The notes under the pieces are model-generated. The model saw only the letters and a program-made list of their open reading frames with translations, was not told the DNA's origin and did no database searches. Both the position numbers and the translations under genes were made by a program. Shown here piece after piece: positions 32,002 through 41,172 of a stretch of DNA of 64,000 nucleotides. The first letter of the stretch is position 1; every line of letters begins with the position of its first letter. The stretch covers positions 62,001-126,000 of the forward strand of contig OMZY01000007.1 of the NCBI GenBank assembly GCA_900315675.1, read 5' to 3'. This DNA is from an uncultured Eubacteriales bacterium (GTDB lineage: Bacteria > Bacillota > Clostridia > Christensenellales > Aristaeellaceae).

Positions 32002-32682
32002 ATGCGCGTTTTACTGGTAGAGGATGACCGGAAGCTTTCCGCGGCGGTCTGCAAGCTGCTGGAAAAAGAGCAGATTGCCGCCGAACCGGTCTATGACGGA
32101 AAAGACGGCCTGGACTGGGCACTGGGCGGCGAATATGACGCCGTCATCCTGGATGTCATGCTCCCGGGCATGGACGGTTTTTCCGTGCTGCGCGAAATGC
32201 GGAAGCAGAAGGTTTCCACTCCCGTGCTGATGCTCACCGCCCGCACCGCGCTGGAGGACAGGCTGACCGGCCTGGACAGCGGAGCGGATTATTATCTTCC
32301 CAAACCCTTTGAGTCCGCGGAGCTGGTCAGCTGCCTGCACGCGATCACCCGCCGCGGCGGCAGCGCCCCGGTCATGAGCCTGAGCTTCGGGGACATTACC
32401 CTGGAGCAGAAGGACGCCCGGCTGCGGAACACGGAAAACGGGCAGAACGTCAAACTGGGCGCAAAGGAATACCAGCTGATGGAACTTTTCCTCCGGAACC
32501 CGGCACAGATCCTGCCGAAGGAAACCATCCTGGAAAAAGTCTGGGGCCTGGAAAGCGACGCTGAATACAACAACCTGGAAGTATACGCATCCTTCCTGCG
32601 GAAGAAACTGGGCTTCATCGGTTCACGCCTGAAGCTCAAAGCCACCCGGGGACTGGGATACTCACTGGAGGAGGAAGCATGA
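32002..32682 (+). CDS. OmpR-family response regulator
   Basis: The 226-residue protein has a receiver domain with acidic pocket LVEDD, phospho-acceptor Asp in VILDVMLPGMDG, Thr in MLTARTA and Lys in LPKPFE, plus a C-terminal winged-helix domain (QLMELFLRNPAQILPKETI, LKATRGLGYSL). GGAGG lies 8-9 nt before ATG 32002; an ATG two codons earlier is also possible. It is co-transcribed with the sensor kinase, stop and start overlapping. Confidence 0.95.
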   Translation: MRVLLVEDDRKLSAAVCKLLEKEQIAAEPVYDGKDGLDWALGGEYDAVILDVMLPGMDGFSVLREMRKQKVSTPVLMLTARTALEDRLTGLDSGADYYLPKPFESAELVSCLHAITRRGGSAPVMSLSFGDITLEQKDARLRNTENGQNVKLGAKEYQLMELFLRNPAQILPKETILEKVWGLESDAEYNNLEVYASFLRKKLGFIGSRLKLKATRGLGYSLEEEA

Positions 32683-33962
32683 TCCGACGGCTGCGCAGGC
32701 GCATGACCCTGATGGTCATCGCCGTACTGATCCTGGTCTCCTCCGGCATTGTGCTGGCCATTTCCCTGGCCAACAGCCACAGCATCGCCGCGCAGGCGGA
32801 AGAGACCCTGGCTGTCCTGACGGAAAATGCCGGTGCAGGCGAAAACCGGATACAGCGGCCGGACGGAAGCATGGATCCGCGAGGCGGACGGATGAACCGT
32901 GACCGGCGCGGTTTCCGGGGCGAACCGCCGGAAATCCGCAGCGGCCGGGACGCCGCGGCGGCCGGCCTGAACAACTCGTACACCATTTCCCTGAACGCGG
33001 ACGGTTCAGTAGCCTCCTGGAGTTCCGACCGGTCCGGCCTGTACACGGACGAGCAGGTTGCCGTGATCGCGGAGAGCATCCTGGCAGACGGCAGGAACAG
33101 CGGCCGCATCGGCACGCAGTTCTACCGCAAAACAGAGCAAAACGGACAAACCCTCCTGACCGTGCTGGACGCGCGGCTGGATTACCTGTCCGCTTCCAAT
33201 GTGCTCCGCTCCACCATCCTGATCGCGGCCGCGGCCTGCGTGCTGCTTTCCCTGCTGGCCTGGCTGCTGATCCGGCGGATGGTTCAGCCGGTGGAGGAGG
33301 CCTTCACCCGGCAGAAGCAGTTTGTTTCCGACGCCAGCCACGAGCTGAAAACGCCCCTGGCCGTCATCTCCGCCAACGCGGAGGTACTGGAACAGGAAAT
33401 CGGGGAAAACGAATACCTGGGATATATCCGTTCCGAAGTCCGGCGTACGGATACCCTGGTCAGCAATCTCCTGACCCTCGCCCGGCTGGACCGGAAGGAA
33501 GGCACGGCGGAGATGAAATCCTTCAACCTCAGTCGCGCCCTGCTGGACGTGGTGCTGCCCTTCGAAAGCACAGTCTATGAAGCCGGGAAAACGCTGGAGA
33601 CAGAAATTCCGGACAACATGGAATGCACCGGCAACGAGGAGATGATCCAGCAGCTGACAGTGATTCTGCTTTCCAACGCCCTGAAATACTCCAACGAGGG
33701 CGGACGGATTGAAGTCAGCCTGAAGGCAAGAGGCAGGCAGCGGGAGCTGCGGGTATTCAACACCGGCGACCCCATCGCCCCGGAGAATCGGGAAAAGATC
33801 TTTGACCGCTTCTGGCGGGCGGATCCCGCCCACGGCCGGGAAACCGGCGGCCACGGCCTGGGGCTGGCCATCGCCCGGACCATTGTGGAAACCCACAAAG
33901 GGAAAATCAGCGTGGAAAGCAGCGAAGGCGGGAATGCCTTCACGGTCCTTCTCAACGGTTAA
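32679..33962 (+). CDS. Sensor histidine kinase
   Basis: The 427-residue kinase has two transmembrane helices (about 10-30 and 177-200) enclosing an extracytoplasmic sensor of about 145 residues. That sensor includes an Arg/Gly-rich stretch (DPRGGRMNRDRRGFRGEPPE) echoing the Pro/Gly repeats of the neighbouring beta-helix protein. The H-box DASHELKTPLAVI, N-box LLSNALKYS, and G-boxes GHGLGLAI follow. It phosphorylates the response regulator encoded upstream; the 4-bp overlap couples them. Confidence 0.95.
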   Translation: MIRRLRRRMTLMVIAVLILVSSGIVLAISLANSHSIAAQAEETLAVLTENAGAGENRIQRPDGSMDPRGGRMNRDRRGFRGEPPEIRSGRDAAAAGLNNSYTISLNADGSVASWSSDRSGLYTDEQVAVIAESILADGRNSGRIGTQFYRKTEQNGQTLLTVLDARLDYLSASNVLRSTILIAAAACVLLSLLAWLLIRRMVQPVEEAFTRQKQFVSDASHELKTPLAVISANAEVLEQEIGENEYLGYIRSEVRRTDTLVSNLLTLARLDRKEGTAEMKSFNLSRALLDVVLPFESTVYEAGKTLETEIPDNMECTGNEEMIQQLTVILLSNALKYSNEGGRIEVSLKARGRQRELRVFNTGDPIAPENREKIFDRFWRADPAHGRETGGHGLGLAIARTIVETHKGKISVESSEGGNAFTVLLNG

Positions 33963-33992
33963 CGCACAGGCCTGTAAGCCCGGTTGTTATTC

Positions 33993-34017
33993 AAAACTGC
34001 CCTCCGGCAGTTTTTTC
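33993..34017 (+). terminator. Intrinsic terminator of the two-component operon
   Basis: An AAAACTGCC/GGCAGTTTT stem with a 4-nt loop runs into TTTTTTC. Confidence 0.9.
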
Positions 34018-34084
34018 TTTTCACAGAATGAAACATATTTTGCCTGTCCGGAGTATTATAGGGTGTAAGGAGTGATGACAAACC

Positions 34085-34600
34085 ATGCGACAGCTGACAA
34101 CGGAGCAGCGGGAACAAACGCTGGAACGGCTGATGGCGGACTACGGAGACCAGGTCATGCGGACCTGCCTCCTGTTCCTGCAAAGCAGGCAGCCGGCGGA
34201 AGACGCGTCCCAGGAAACCTTTATCCGTGCCTGGCGGGCTCTGGACCAGCTGCGGGAAGGGAGCACGGAGAAGGCCTGGCTGATGAAGATTGCGGTAAAT
34301 GTGTGCAAGTCCGCGCTGCGGAGCCGTACCCGCCGGATTCCGGACGCAAAAGTATCAGAGGACGAAATCCATGAAGCCGGCGCTGCGGACCGTTTCCCGG
34401 ACAATACCGTCTTTGACGCCGTGAACGCGCTTCCCGTCAAATACCGGTCTCCGGTCATCCTCCATTACTATCAGGGACTGCCGGTCAGCGATATCGCCGG
34501 CATTCTGCATCTGCCCGGCACCACTGTCAGAACAAGGCTTTCCAGAGCACGGGCCCTGCTCAGGAACGAACTGGAAGGATGGTATTTTGAAGATGAATGA
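34085..34600 (+). CDS. ECF-type RNA polymerase sigma factor (module 3)
   Basis: The 171-residue protein has region 2 (PAEDASQETFIRAWRALDQL, EKAWLMKIAVNVCKSALR) and region 4 (LHYYQGLPVSDIAGILHLP...VRTRLSRARALL). AAGGAG lies 14-15 nt upstream, longer than usual, and no other in-frame start is better. The gene overlaps the following DUF4179-like gene by 14 bp. The sigma is closely similar to that of module 4 at 40651. Confidence 0.92.
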   Translation: MRQLTTEQREQTLERLMADYGDQVMRTCLLFLQSRQPAEDASQETFIRAWRALDQLREGSTEKAWLMKIAVNVCKSALRSRTRRIPDAKVSEDEIHEAGAADRFPDNTVFDAVNALPVKYRSPVILHYYQGLPVSDIAGILHLPGTTVRTRLSRARALLRNELEGWYFEDE

Positions 34601-35759
34601 GAAATTCAAGGAAGCCCTGGACCAGTCCATGGCTGATGTAACCTGGAAAGAGAAAAACCGCCAGCGGGTGCTTCACGCTGCGCGGCAGGAAACCCGTCCG
34701 GCATCCATACGCAAAGGAGTGCTGATCCCCGTGATTGCCCTGCTGCTCCTGTGCCTCGCCATGGCGGTGGCCGGAGCCACCAGCGAAACAGTGAACGGCT
34801 GGCTGTATCAGCAGTGGCCGCGGTTGGCCACGCTGCTCATGCCTGTAAACATGAGCTGCGAGGACCAGGGAATCCGGATGGAGGTTATCTCCGCCGTAGC
34901 GGAAGGCAATGAGGTCCTGATCAATTATTCCATGCAGGATCTGGAAGGCAGCCGGATCGATGAAAACTCCTCTGCCTGTTTCGACATGATCTATGCCGGC
35001 ACCAATAACTACAACGGCGGCGGTTACGCTTCCGTGTACGACCCGGAGGAAAAAAAGCTTTACGCCAGCACCTGCCTGAATACTGAAACAGCTATAGATC
35101 CAAAGGACAGGAATGTCATCCTGTACACAAACCTGCTGGAAAACGCAAGGAAAACCACCGTGGATCTGCTCCCGCTGCTGAAGCAGTACGGAAACCAGGC
35201 AGAAGCTGTGCCGGTTCCGGAGAACGCCGTTGCCTGCACAGGATACCAGGATGGAGAATTTTGGTCCGTGTGGGGGGATATTGACAGCACATGGACGATT
35301 CCGGATTCCCTGCGGGTCCTGGACCAGAGCAGAAGCCCGGAAATCCGGCTTTCGGATCATGTTTTCCTCTCCGGCATCGGTATGGTGGACGGCCTGATGC
35401 ATATACAGCTCCACATTACTGTCCCGAAAGAGGTCAGCATCCCGGGAACGGCAGAAAACGGCTGGAAAACAGTCGATTACGTTCCCTGCTCTGCCTGGAT
35501 CGAACTGTATGACACCGAAACCGGCTTCGACGCAGACGACCAAAACCGCAGACAGGATAAACTCCCCGGCGGAATCAGCACCCTGTACTGGGAAGCGGAA
35601 GGCGCCGGCGGCGAGCGCTGGGAGGAAATCATCCTGACGCCGGATTCCGAACCGGAAGAAACCCAGACCTTTACTGCCGAAATCATCGAATCAAGCGTTC
35701 CAATCTCCGGGGACTGGCGGATCAAAATTCCCATGCGCACAATCCAGCACAGGAACTGA
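34587..35759 (+). CDS. DUF4179-like membrane partner of ECF sigma factor (module 3)
   Basis: The 390-residue protein has a short cytoplasmic N-terminus, one transmembrane helix (VLIPVIALLLLCLAMAVAG) and an extracytoplasmic domain starting WLYQQWPRLATLLMPVNMSC and GIRMEVISAVAEG. That segment is nearly repeated in the partner at 41165, so the two are paralogues. These proteins are usual companions of clostridial ECF sigmas and probably act as anti-sigma or sensor. The start is TTG 34587 (GGAAGG 7-8 nt upstream) or ATG 34593. Confidence 0.85.
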   Translation: MKMNEKFKEALDQSMADVTWKEKNRQRVLHAARQETRPASIRKGVLIPVIALLLLCLAMAVAGATSETVNGWLYQQWPRLATLLMPVNMSCEDQGIRMEVISAVAEGNEVLINYSMQDLEGSRIDENSSACFDMIYAGTNNYNGGGYASVYDPEEKKLYASTCLNTETAIDPKDRNVILYTNLLENARKTTVDLLPLLKQYGNQAEAVPVPENAVACTGYQDGEFWSVWGDIDSTWTIPDSLRVLDQSRSPEIRLSDHVFLSGIGMVDGLMHIQLHITVPKEVSIPGTAENGWKTVDYVPCSAWIELYDTETGFDADDQNRRQDKLPGGISTLYWEAEGAGGERWEEIILTPDSEPEETQTFTAEIIESSVPISGDWRIKIPMRTIQHRN

Positions 35760-35765
35760 ACAGAA

Positions 35766-35800
35766 ACAGCCCCGCGCCGAAACACCGGTGCGGGGCTGTA
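35766..35800. terminator. Terminator between convergent operons
   Basis: An ACAGCCCCGCGCC stem pairs with GGTGCGGGGCTGT around an 8-nt loop, followed by ATTTCTGTT. Confidence 0.85.
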
Positions 35801-35812
35801 TTTCTGTTATTC

Positions 35813-37639
35813 TTACTGCGCGATATAATACTGCGCCTGGGTGTCCCAGAGCTCCCGATATTTTCCGTTTTCTTCCCGCAGCAGCTCGTCGTGCGTTCCC
35901 TTCTGGACAATGCGTCCGCTGTCAAAAACGGTAATTTCATCACAGAAGCGGCAGGAGGAAAGCCGGTGGCTGATATACACGGCGGTCCTGTCCCCCACCA
36001 TGCCGTCAAAGTCGGCGTAAACCTGGGCTTCCGCAATCGGGTCCAGGGCGGCGGTAGGCTCATCCAGCACAATAACCGGAGACCCCTTGTAAAGCGCCCG
36101 CGCGAGCGCTGTCTTCTGTGCCTCGCCGCCGGAAATCTCCACGCCTTTCTCCGAAAGATCCTTATACAGGCAGGTTTCCAGTCCCTCCGGCATGGTTTTG
36201 TACCGGTCATACAGAGCGGCCTTCCGGATGCAGTCCTCCGCCTTCTGTACGTCGTACGCTCCGCTTGCGGCAATGTTTTCTCCCAGGGGAAGGGCAAAAA
36301 GCTTAAAGTCCTGGAAAACGAAGGAGAACAGCTTCAGGTACGCATCATAATCGTATTCCCGGATATCCGTGCCGTCCAGCAGGATCTGCCCCTCCGTCGG
36401 GTCATACAGGCGGCACAGCAGCTTCACAAAAGTGGTTTTGCCCGCGCCGTTGGCGCCCACCAGCGCCTGCTTCTGCCCGGCGCGCAGGGTGGTGCTGACA
36501 TGCTTCAGCACATCCTTTTCGCTGCCGGGATACCGGAAGGTCACGTCCCGGAACTCAATGGTATGCTCCTGCGTATCCCTGACCGGCAGGCTGCCCTGCC
36601 GTTTCGCGTCCGGGAGATCCAGGTATTCAAACAGTTTCGCCAGGTGGCCGGTATAGATTTTGTTTTCGGATATATTGAAGAACAGATCGCTTACGCTCTG
36701 CACCAGCTGCATCAGGGCGCCCACATACTGCACAACGCTGCCCACCGCAAAGGCTCCGAGCGCGGCCTTGGCCGCCACATACAGGTAGCACAGCACATTG
36801 CATATGCCCCTGGAAAACTCCAGAAGTCCCTGGCAGACGCTCATCCGGGTAAGCGCTCTGCTGTCCTTCCGGTTATGCTCCTCCAGTTTCCGCATTTCCC
36901 GGTCCGCGATCCGGTCCTGCCGGTACAGCCGGACATCCTTTGCCCGGGACGTTTCCGCATACAGCGCGCGGCCGTAGAACATAAACGCGCGGTTGTACCA
37001 CACAGTTCCGTCCATCCAGTTTTCAAAGACATTTTCTTCCTTTTTCCGCAGGAGGGTGCTGATTCCGCCGGACAGGACCATCAGCGCCGCAGCCGCGGCG
37101 ATCCAGAGCCGGGAATCCAGCAGGGCGTTGCCCGTTCCGGAGGCAAACAGGGAAGCGGTCATCGCCACGGAAGCGGCAATCCCCACAAAGGCCTTCACCA
37201 GGCTCGGCGTGTCCCAGATCAGCTGGGCCAGGCCGTTTCCGAACATGAACAGGTTTTCCTCCACCTTCTGCCGCTGCTTCTGGATTTCCTGGTTCTCCAG
37301 ATCTGCGTAATCCATGGTCATCTGCTTGTCGGCAAAGATCTTCGTGAAATCATTCCACATGCCGGATTCCTTCAGGCTGACAACCCGGTTCAGGGCGTTC
37401 CGGATTACGGAGAAGGCAAAGCCCAGGCCAATGGTAAGCAGCACCAGCAGGATCAGCCGGCCGGTATTCCGCCCTCCGGCTATTTCATTGATAATCTGCG
37501 CGGAAAACCAGATGGTCACAAAGGGAGCGAGAGCTTCCACCGCCGCCGCAATGACCTTATCCCGGATCAGGCCGGGGCAGCAGGTCTTCAGGAGGGCATA
37601 GCCGCGCCGGGTGACCGCGATCCGCTGCTTAAGCTTCAT
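35813..37639 (-). CDS. ABC exporter half-transporter B (permease-ATPase fusion)
   Basis: The 608-residue protein has six transmembrane helices (to about residue 320) fused to an ATPase with Walker A GANGAGKTT, signature ISGGEAQKTALARAL and Walker B VIVLDEPTAALDP. The ATG overlaps the end of the partner gene by 11 bp. With the gene at 37629 it should form a heterodimeric exporter. No peptidase domain is fused. The substrate may be a peptide or lipid; the location between two paralogous ECF modules and next to a C39-type peptidase is suggestive. Confidence 0.94.
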   Translation of the reverse strand: MKLKQRIAVTRRGYALLKTCCPGLIRDKVIAAAVEALAPFVTIWFSAQIINEIAGGRNTGRLILLVLLTIGLGFAFSVIRNALNRVVSLKESGMWNDFTKIFADKQMTMDYADLENQEIQKQRQKVEENLFMFGNGLAQLIWDTPSLVKAFVGIAASVAMTASLFASGTGNALLDSRLWIAAAAALMVLSGGISTLLRKKEENVFENWMDGTVWYNRAFMFYGRALYAETSRAKDVRLYRQDRIADREMRKLEEHNRKDSRALTRMSVCQGLLEFSRGICNVLCYLYVAAKAALGAFAVGSVVQYVGALMQLVQSVSDLFFNISENKIYTGHLAKLFEYLDLPDAKRQGSLPVRDTQEHTIEFRDVTFRYPGSEKDVLKHVSTTLRAGQKQALVGANGAGKTTFVKLLCRLYDPTEGQILLDGTDIREYDYDAYLKLFSFVFQDFKLFALPLGENIAASGAYDVQKAEDCIRKAALYDRYKTMPEGLETCLYKDLSEKGVEISGGEAQKTALARALYKGSPVIVLDEPTAALDPIAEAQVYADFDGMVGDRTAVYISHRLSSCRFCDEITVFDSGRIVQKGTHDELLREENGKYRELWDTQAQYYIAQ

Positions 37640-39458
37640 CGCCGCTCACCTCCCCTTCCGGGTTTTCACGGTAATATTTCGCCTGGGTTTCAAACAGCTC
37701 GTAATACCTGCCTTTTATCGCGAGCAGTTCCTCATGTGTTCCCTCTTCCGTAATCTGTCCGTGCTCAATCAGCACAATGCGATGGCAGAAACGGGTGGAC
37801 GCCAGCCGGTGGGAAATGAAGACCGTGGTTTTCCCCTGCATCACCTCATCATAGGTTTCATACAGGCGGTTTTCGGATACCGGGTCCAGGGCTGCCGTCG
37901 GTTCATCCAGTACGATGACCGGCGCGTTCCGGTACAGCGCCCGGGCCAGGAGCAGTTTCTGGATTTCCCCGCCGGACAGGTTGATGCCGTCGTCCCAGAA
38001 GGCCTTGTCATATTTGCTTTTCACGCCGTCCGGCAGGGAGGAGATCTTCTCCCACAGACCCGCCTGTTTCAGGCAGGTTTCCACCCGGCTGTGATCAATC
38101 TGTTCTCTTTCGTTTTCCGCAACGATTTCCTCAATCGTGACCGGCAGGAGGGAATAATCCTGGAAAACCGCGCCGAACAACCGGTAGTATTCCTCCCGGT
38201 TGAATTCACGGATATCGGTTCCGTCGTACAGGACCGTGCCCTCCGAGGGCTCCGTCAATCCGCAGAGCAGTTTCACCAGCGTCGTCTTGCCGGCGCCGTT
38301 GAGACCCACCACTGCCAGATGCTCGCCCGCCTCCAGCGTCAGGCTGAGGCCGTTGATGACGTTCTCCCCTTTCTCGTCGTAGCGGAAACGGACATCCCGC
38401 AGTTCCATCCGCTTCGGCTCCGTCCGGTCTCCTACCGGTTTACCGCCCTCCCGCAGGTACTTTTCCGGATACTCCAGGTAAGAACGGAACCGGTTCATGC
38501 ACTGGTTCAGCTGCTGCAGTTCGGAAGCCTGTCCCAGCAGGTTCCCCAGCCAGGCGGAGAAACCGGCTACTACATGGAAATACAGCACAAATTCCGCTGC
38601 GGTGATCTTCCCGTTCAGCGCCAGATACAGCAGATACACGTAGGTCACACCTTCCCTGACAAAGGCCAGGGCGCTGTCCGCGGCGGACACCCCGAAAAGC
38701 TTCGCCGTGTATTTCCGATACCAGCCCAGCAGGCCTTTCAGGTTCCGGTCATAAATTCCGTTCAGCCATGCCGCCATCCGATACAGCCGGATATCCTTCG
38801 CAGCCCGGACATCGTCCGCCGCGCCTGTAACATACTGCATGCGGCGTTCATAGCCGGATTTCTCATCCCGGCTGCTCTCAATCCACCTGTTGATCCGCCG
38901 GTTCAGCAGGAAGCTGACCAGCGTGGTCAGGCACAGGAAAAGAATCAGCAGCGGATTGAGCGTGACCAGGATTCCCCCGAAGGCCAGGAAACCCAGCAGG
39001 TTGGAAAAGACCTGCACCACGGCGTCATAAATCCGGGCATAATGGGAAAAGTTGCCGTTGCAGCTGGCAAAGCTCTCGTTCTGCAGCGTCCGGAAATGTT
39101 CATTTTCCTGGTTGCGGTAATCCGTTGTCAGTCCCTTGCGGGTAATCCGCCTGAGAAAGAAGGCATTCATGCTGAATTTATGCCAGTAAATCAGCCTGTC
39201 CAGGAACTTCTGCAGCCCGGATAACACTGCCAGAAGCCCGGTCATCAGCCCCGTCACCAGCAGCAGCTGCCGCAGGGGCCTTCCTTCCGTAATCTGTTCA
39301 ATAACCACCTTCGGCAGATATGCGATCACCACCGGCACCAGGCAGTTGGCCAGGATCACCAGCAGGCAGAAAACCAGCAGTCTGGGACAGCCCTGCCTGG
39401 TAGCCCGGACGCAGTAAACCAGGTTCCGGGAAAGCGGGTATTCCTTATCCTGTTCCAT
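37629..39458 (-). CDS. ABC exporter half-transporter A (permease-ATPase fusion)
   Basis: This 609-residue protein has the same architecture as its downstream partner: six transmembrane helices, Walker A GLNGAGKTT, signature LSGGEIQKLLLARAL, Walker B VIVLDEPTAALDP. Both carry a distinctive LSGGExQK signature. It is the first gene of the two-gene minus-strand operon. The ribosome site (AAAGGG about 12 nt upstream) is weak. Confidence 0.94.
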   Translation of the reverse strand: MEQDKEYPLSRNLVYCVRATRQGCPRLLVFCLLVILANCLVPVVIAYLPKVVIEQITEGRPLRQLLLVTGLMTGLLAVLSGLQKFLDRLIYWHKFSMNAFFLRRITRKGLTTDYRNQENEHFRTLQNESFASCNGNFSHYARIYDAVVQVFSNLLGFLAFGGILVTLNPLLILFLCLTTLVSFLLNRRINRWIESSRDEKSGYERRMQYVTGAADDVRAAKDIRLYRMAAWLNGIYDRNLKGLLGWYRKYTAKLFGVSAADSALAFVREGVTYVYLLYLALNGKITAAEFVLYFHVVAGFSAWLGNLLGQASELQQLNQCMNRFRSYLEYPEKYLREGGKPVGDRTEPKRMELRDVRFRYDEKGENVINGLSLTLEAGEHLAVVGLNGAGKTTLVKLLCGLTEPSEGTVLYDGTDIREFNREEYYRLFGAVFQDYSLLPVTIEEIVAENEREQIDHSRVETCLKQAGLWEKISSLPDGVKSKYDKAFWDDGINLSGGEIQKLLLARALYRNAPVIVLDEPTAALDPVSENRLYETYDEVMQGKTTVFISHRLASTRFCHRIVLIEHGQITEEGTHEELLAIKGRYYELFETQAKYYRENPEGEVSGDEA

Positions 39459-39732
39459 TTTCAGAGCTGCCCTTTCATTCAGTATCGGAAGCGTTCCGCG
39501 GCGCCTGTCCGGCTTTTGCCTGTTTTCCGGTTTCAGTGTTTCTCTTCTTTATATGATCCGCGACTGCTTTAACCGGATCAGTATATCACAGATACCGCCG
39601 CGGCAGAACAGCCGGGAGCACGATATGCACATGCATCCGCAGATAACGCAAAATGTATTTTCATTTTTTCTGTTTGCATTTATAATATGCCCGTCAACGT
39701 TTTGCTCTTAACAGAATATGGAGGTGCTCTGT
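39459..39732. other. Divergent intergenic region between ABC exporter and C39 peptidase
   Basis: This 274-bp region has TATAAT at 39681-39686 for the peptidase gene, and on the other strand TATAAA-like elements for the exporter. I looked for a small double-glycine precursor peptide gene here and saw none. Confidence 0.45.
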
Positions 39733-40479
39733 ATGAAAAAGACCGGTATGTTTCTGCTGGCAATGATGCTTTGTCTCGGAATGATTTTCTCCTGCTCCGC
39801 CGAAAACAGGACCATTCTGCCCCCGGGCGGCTATCCCACCTCGCTGGATGACGAAGGCGCGGACGCGTATGCCGGCGCCCTGGATCACACGGATTCCCGG
39901 TATTATCAGATTGTGGATTACTTCTGGCTGGATCCGGATGAAAACCTGCGCATCCTGCCCCAGTTCCGAACCTATCAGCAGACCACGGAGTATACCTGCG
40001 GCGCCGCCTCCGCCCTGATGGTCCTGGTGCGGTTCGGCGTGGAAACCTATGACGAAATGGCCCTGGCCGAGGCTATGAAGACCGATCCGGAAAAGGGTAC
40101 CACCGTGGAGGGCCTTGCAGGGTTCTTTGAAAGCCTGGGCTGGACGGTGGACTCGCATGCGGACACGGAATACCGTTTTGAGGACATTGACGCCTGGCGC
40201 GCCTACCTGGCGGAACAGCTGGACGCGGGCATCCCCGTGATGGTGGACTGGGAAGACTGGGCAGGCCACTGGCAGGTCATCGTCGGCCTGGACAGCTGCG
40301 GTACGGAGGATCCCTATGACGATGTGCTGATCCTGGCCGATCCGTACGACATCACCGACCACTGCCAGGACGGATACTATATCTTCCCATTCGGCCGCTT
40401 CTTCGACATGTGGCGGGAAGGTCCCTGCGCGGCCAAGGAAGCACCCTACGTACAGCCCTTTGTCGCCGCGAAGCCCTGA
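39733..40479 (+). CDS. Secreted C39-family cysteine peptidase-like protein
   Basis: The 248-residue protein has a signal peptide (MKKTGMFLLAMMLCLGMIFS, cleavage near CSA-EN). A papain-like C39 core follows: YTCGAASALMVLVRFG with the nucleophile Cys, then DWAGHWQVIVGL with His and ILADPYD with Asp. It is likely an exported peptidase, or a bacteriocin-like processing enzyme acting outside the cell. GGAGG lies 8 nt before the ATG at 39733. It has its own terminator and is divergent from the ABC pair. Confidence 0.87.
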   Translation: MKKTGMFLLAMMLCLGMIFSCSAENRTILPPGGYPTSLDDEGADAYAGALDHTDSRYYQIVDYFWLDPDENLRILPQFRTYQQTTEYTCGAASALMVLVRFGVETYDEMALAEAMKTDPEKGTTVEGLAGFFESLGWTVDSHADTEYRFEDIDAWRAYLAEQLDAGIPVMVDWEDWAGHWQVIVGLDSCGTEDPYDDVLILADPYDITDHCQDGYYIFPFGRFFDMWREGPCAAKEAPYVQPFVAAKP

Positions 40480-40486
40480 CGGACAG

Positions 40487-40518
40487 GAAGACCGCCTGTT
40501 GCGGCGGTCTTCCTTTTT
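40487..40518 (+). terminator. Intrinsic terminator of the C39 gene
   Basis: A GAAGACCGCC/GGCGGTCTTC stem with a 6-nt loop is followed by CTTTTTG. Confidence 0.92.
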
Positions 40519-40650
40519 GATTTATAATGGGAAACGCCGTTTAACCGAAGGAATATCAGCATTTTCTCTTTTCCTGAAAAAAACTTTTAATTCATCCCGA
40601 AAAAATCCGGGAGTCCTTCCGTCCAATAGAGTGAAAGGGGTGAGCAGCAG

Positions 40651-41172
40651 ATGGAAAGGATCAAGGCGCCTGATCCTGAAACAACGGAGCAGACATTCAC
40701 AGATCTGGTCAACACCCACCAGACAGCCCTGCTGCGCATGTGCTACCTGAATCTTCGTGATCGGGGACTTGCGGAGGATGCGGTACAGGAAACATTTGTG
40801 AAGGCTTACAGGGCATTGCCCGCCTTCCGCGGAGACAGCAATTTCAAAACCTGGCTGATGCGGATCGCCATCAACACCTGCAGGGATATGCAGCGGGGAT
40901 CCTGGCTGAAGCATCTCAGCCGTACCGTGTCGCTGGACCAGCTGGCGGAACCTTCCGAATCCTTTTCGGAGGACGCGTTGGCTGTGAATATCGGCATTGC
41001 CGGTCTGCCCGTCAAACTGCGTGAAGCAGTGCTGCTCTATTACTATCAGGATATGACGATTGAAGAAGCAGCCGAGGCCCTGGGAATATCCGTTTCCTCG
41101 GTTGCCGAACGCCTGAAAAGAGCAAAAGAAAAGCTGCGTGAATCATTGAAGGAGGTGTATTTCGATGAGTGA
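40651..41172 (+). CDS. ECF-type RNA polymerase sigma factor (module 4)
   Basis: The 173-residue protein has region 2 (LAEDAVQETFVKAYRALPAF, FKTWLMRIAINTCRDMQR) and region 4 (LYYYQDMTIEEAAEALGIS...VAERLKRAKEKL). AAAGGGG is 10-11 nt from the ATG. It overlaps the following partner gene by 8 bp. It is similar to the sigma of module 3. Confidence 0.93.
   Translation: MERIKAPDPETTEQTFTDLVNTHQTALLRMCYLNLRDRGLAEDAVQETFVKAYRALPAFRGDSNFKTWLMRIAINTCRDMQRGSWLKHLSRTVSLDQLAEPSESFSEDALAVNIGIAGLPVKLREAVLLYYYQDMTIEEAAEALGISVSSVAERLKRAKEKLRESLKEVYFDE

Noticed and set aside
35813-40479. Lanthipeptide or bacteriocin biosynthesis cluster
   Set aside because: An ABC exporter and C39-type peptidase are present, but no modification enzyme and no precursor peptide could be found in the intergenic regions.
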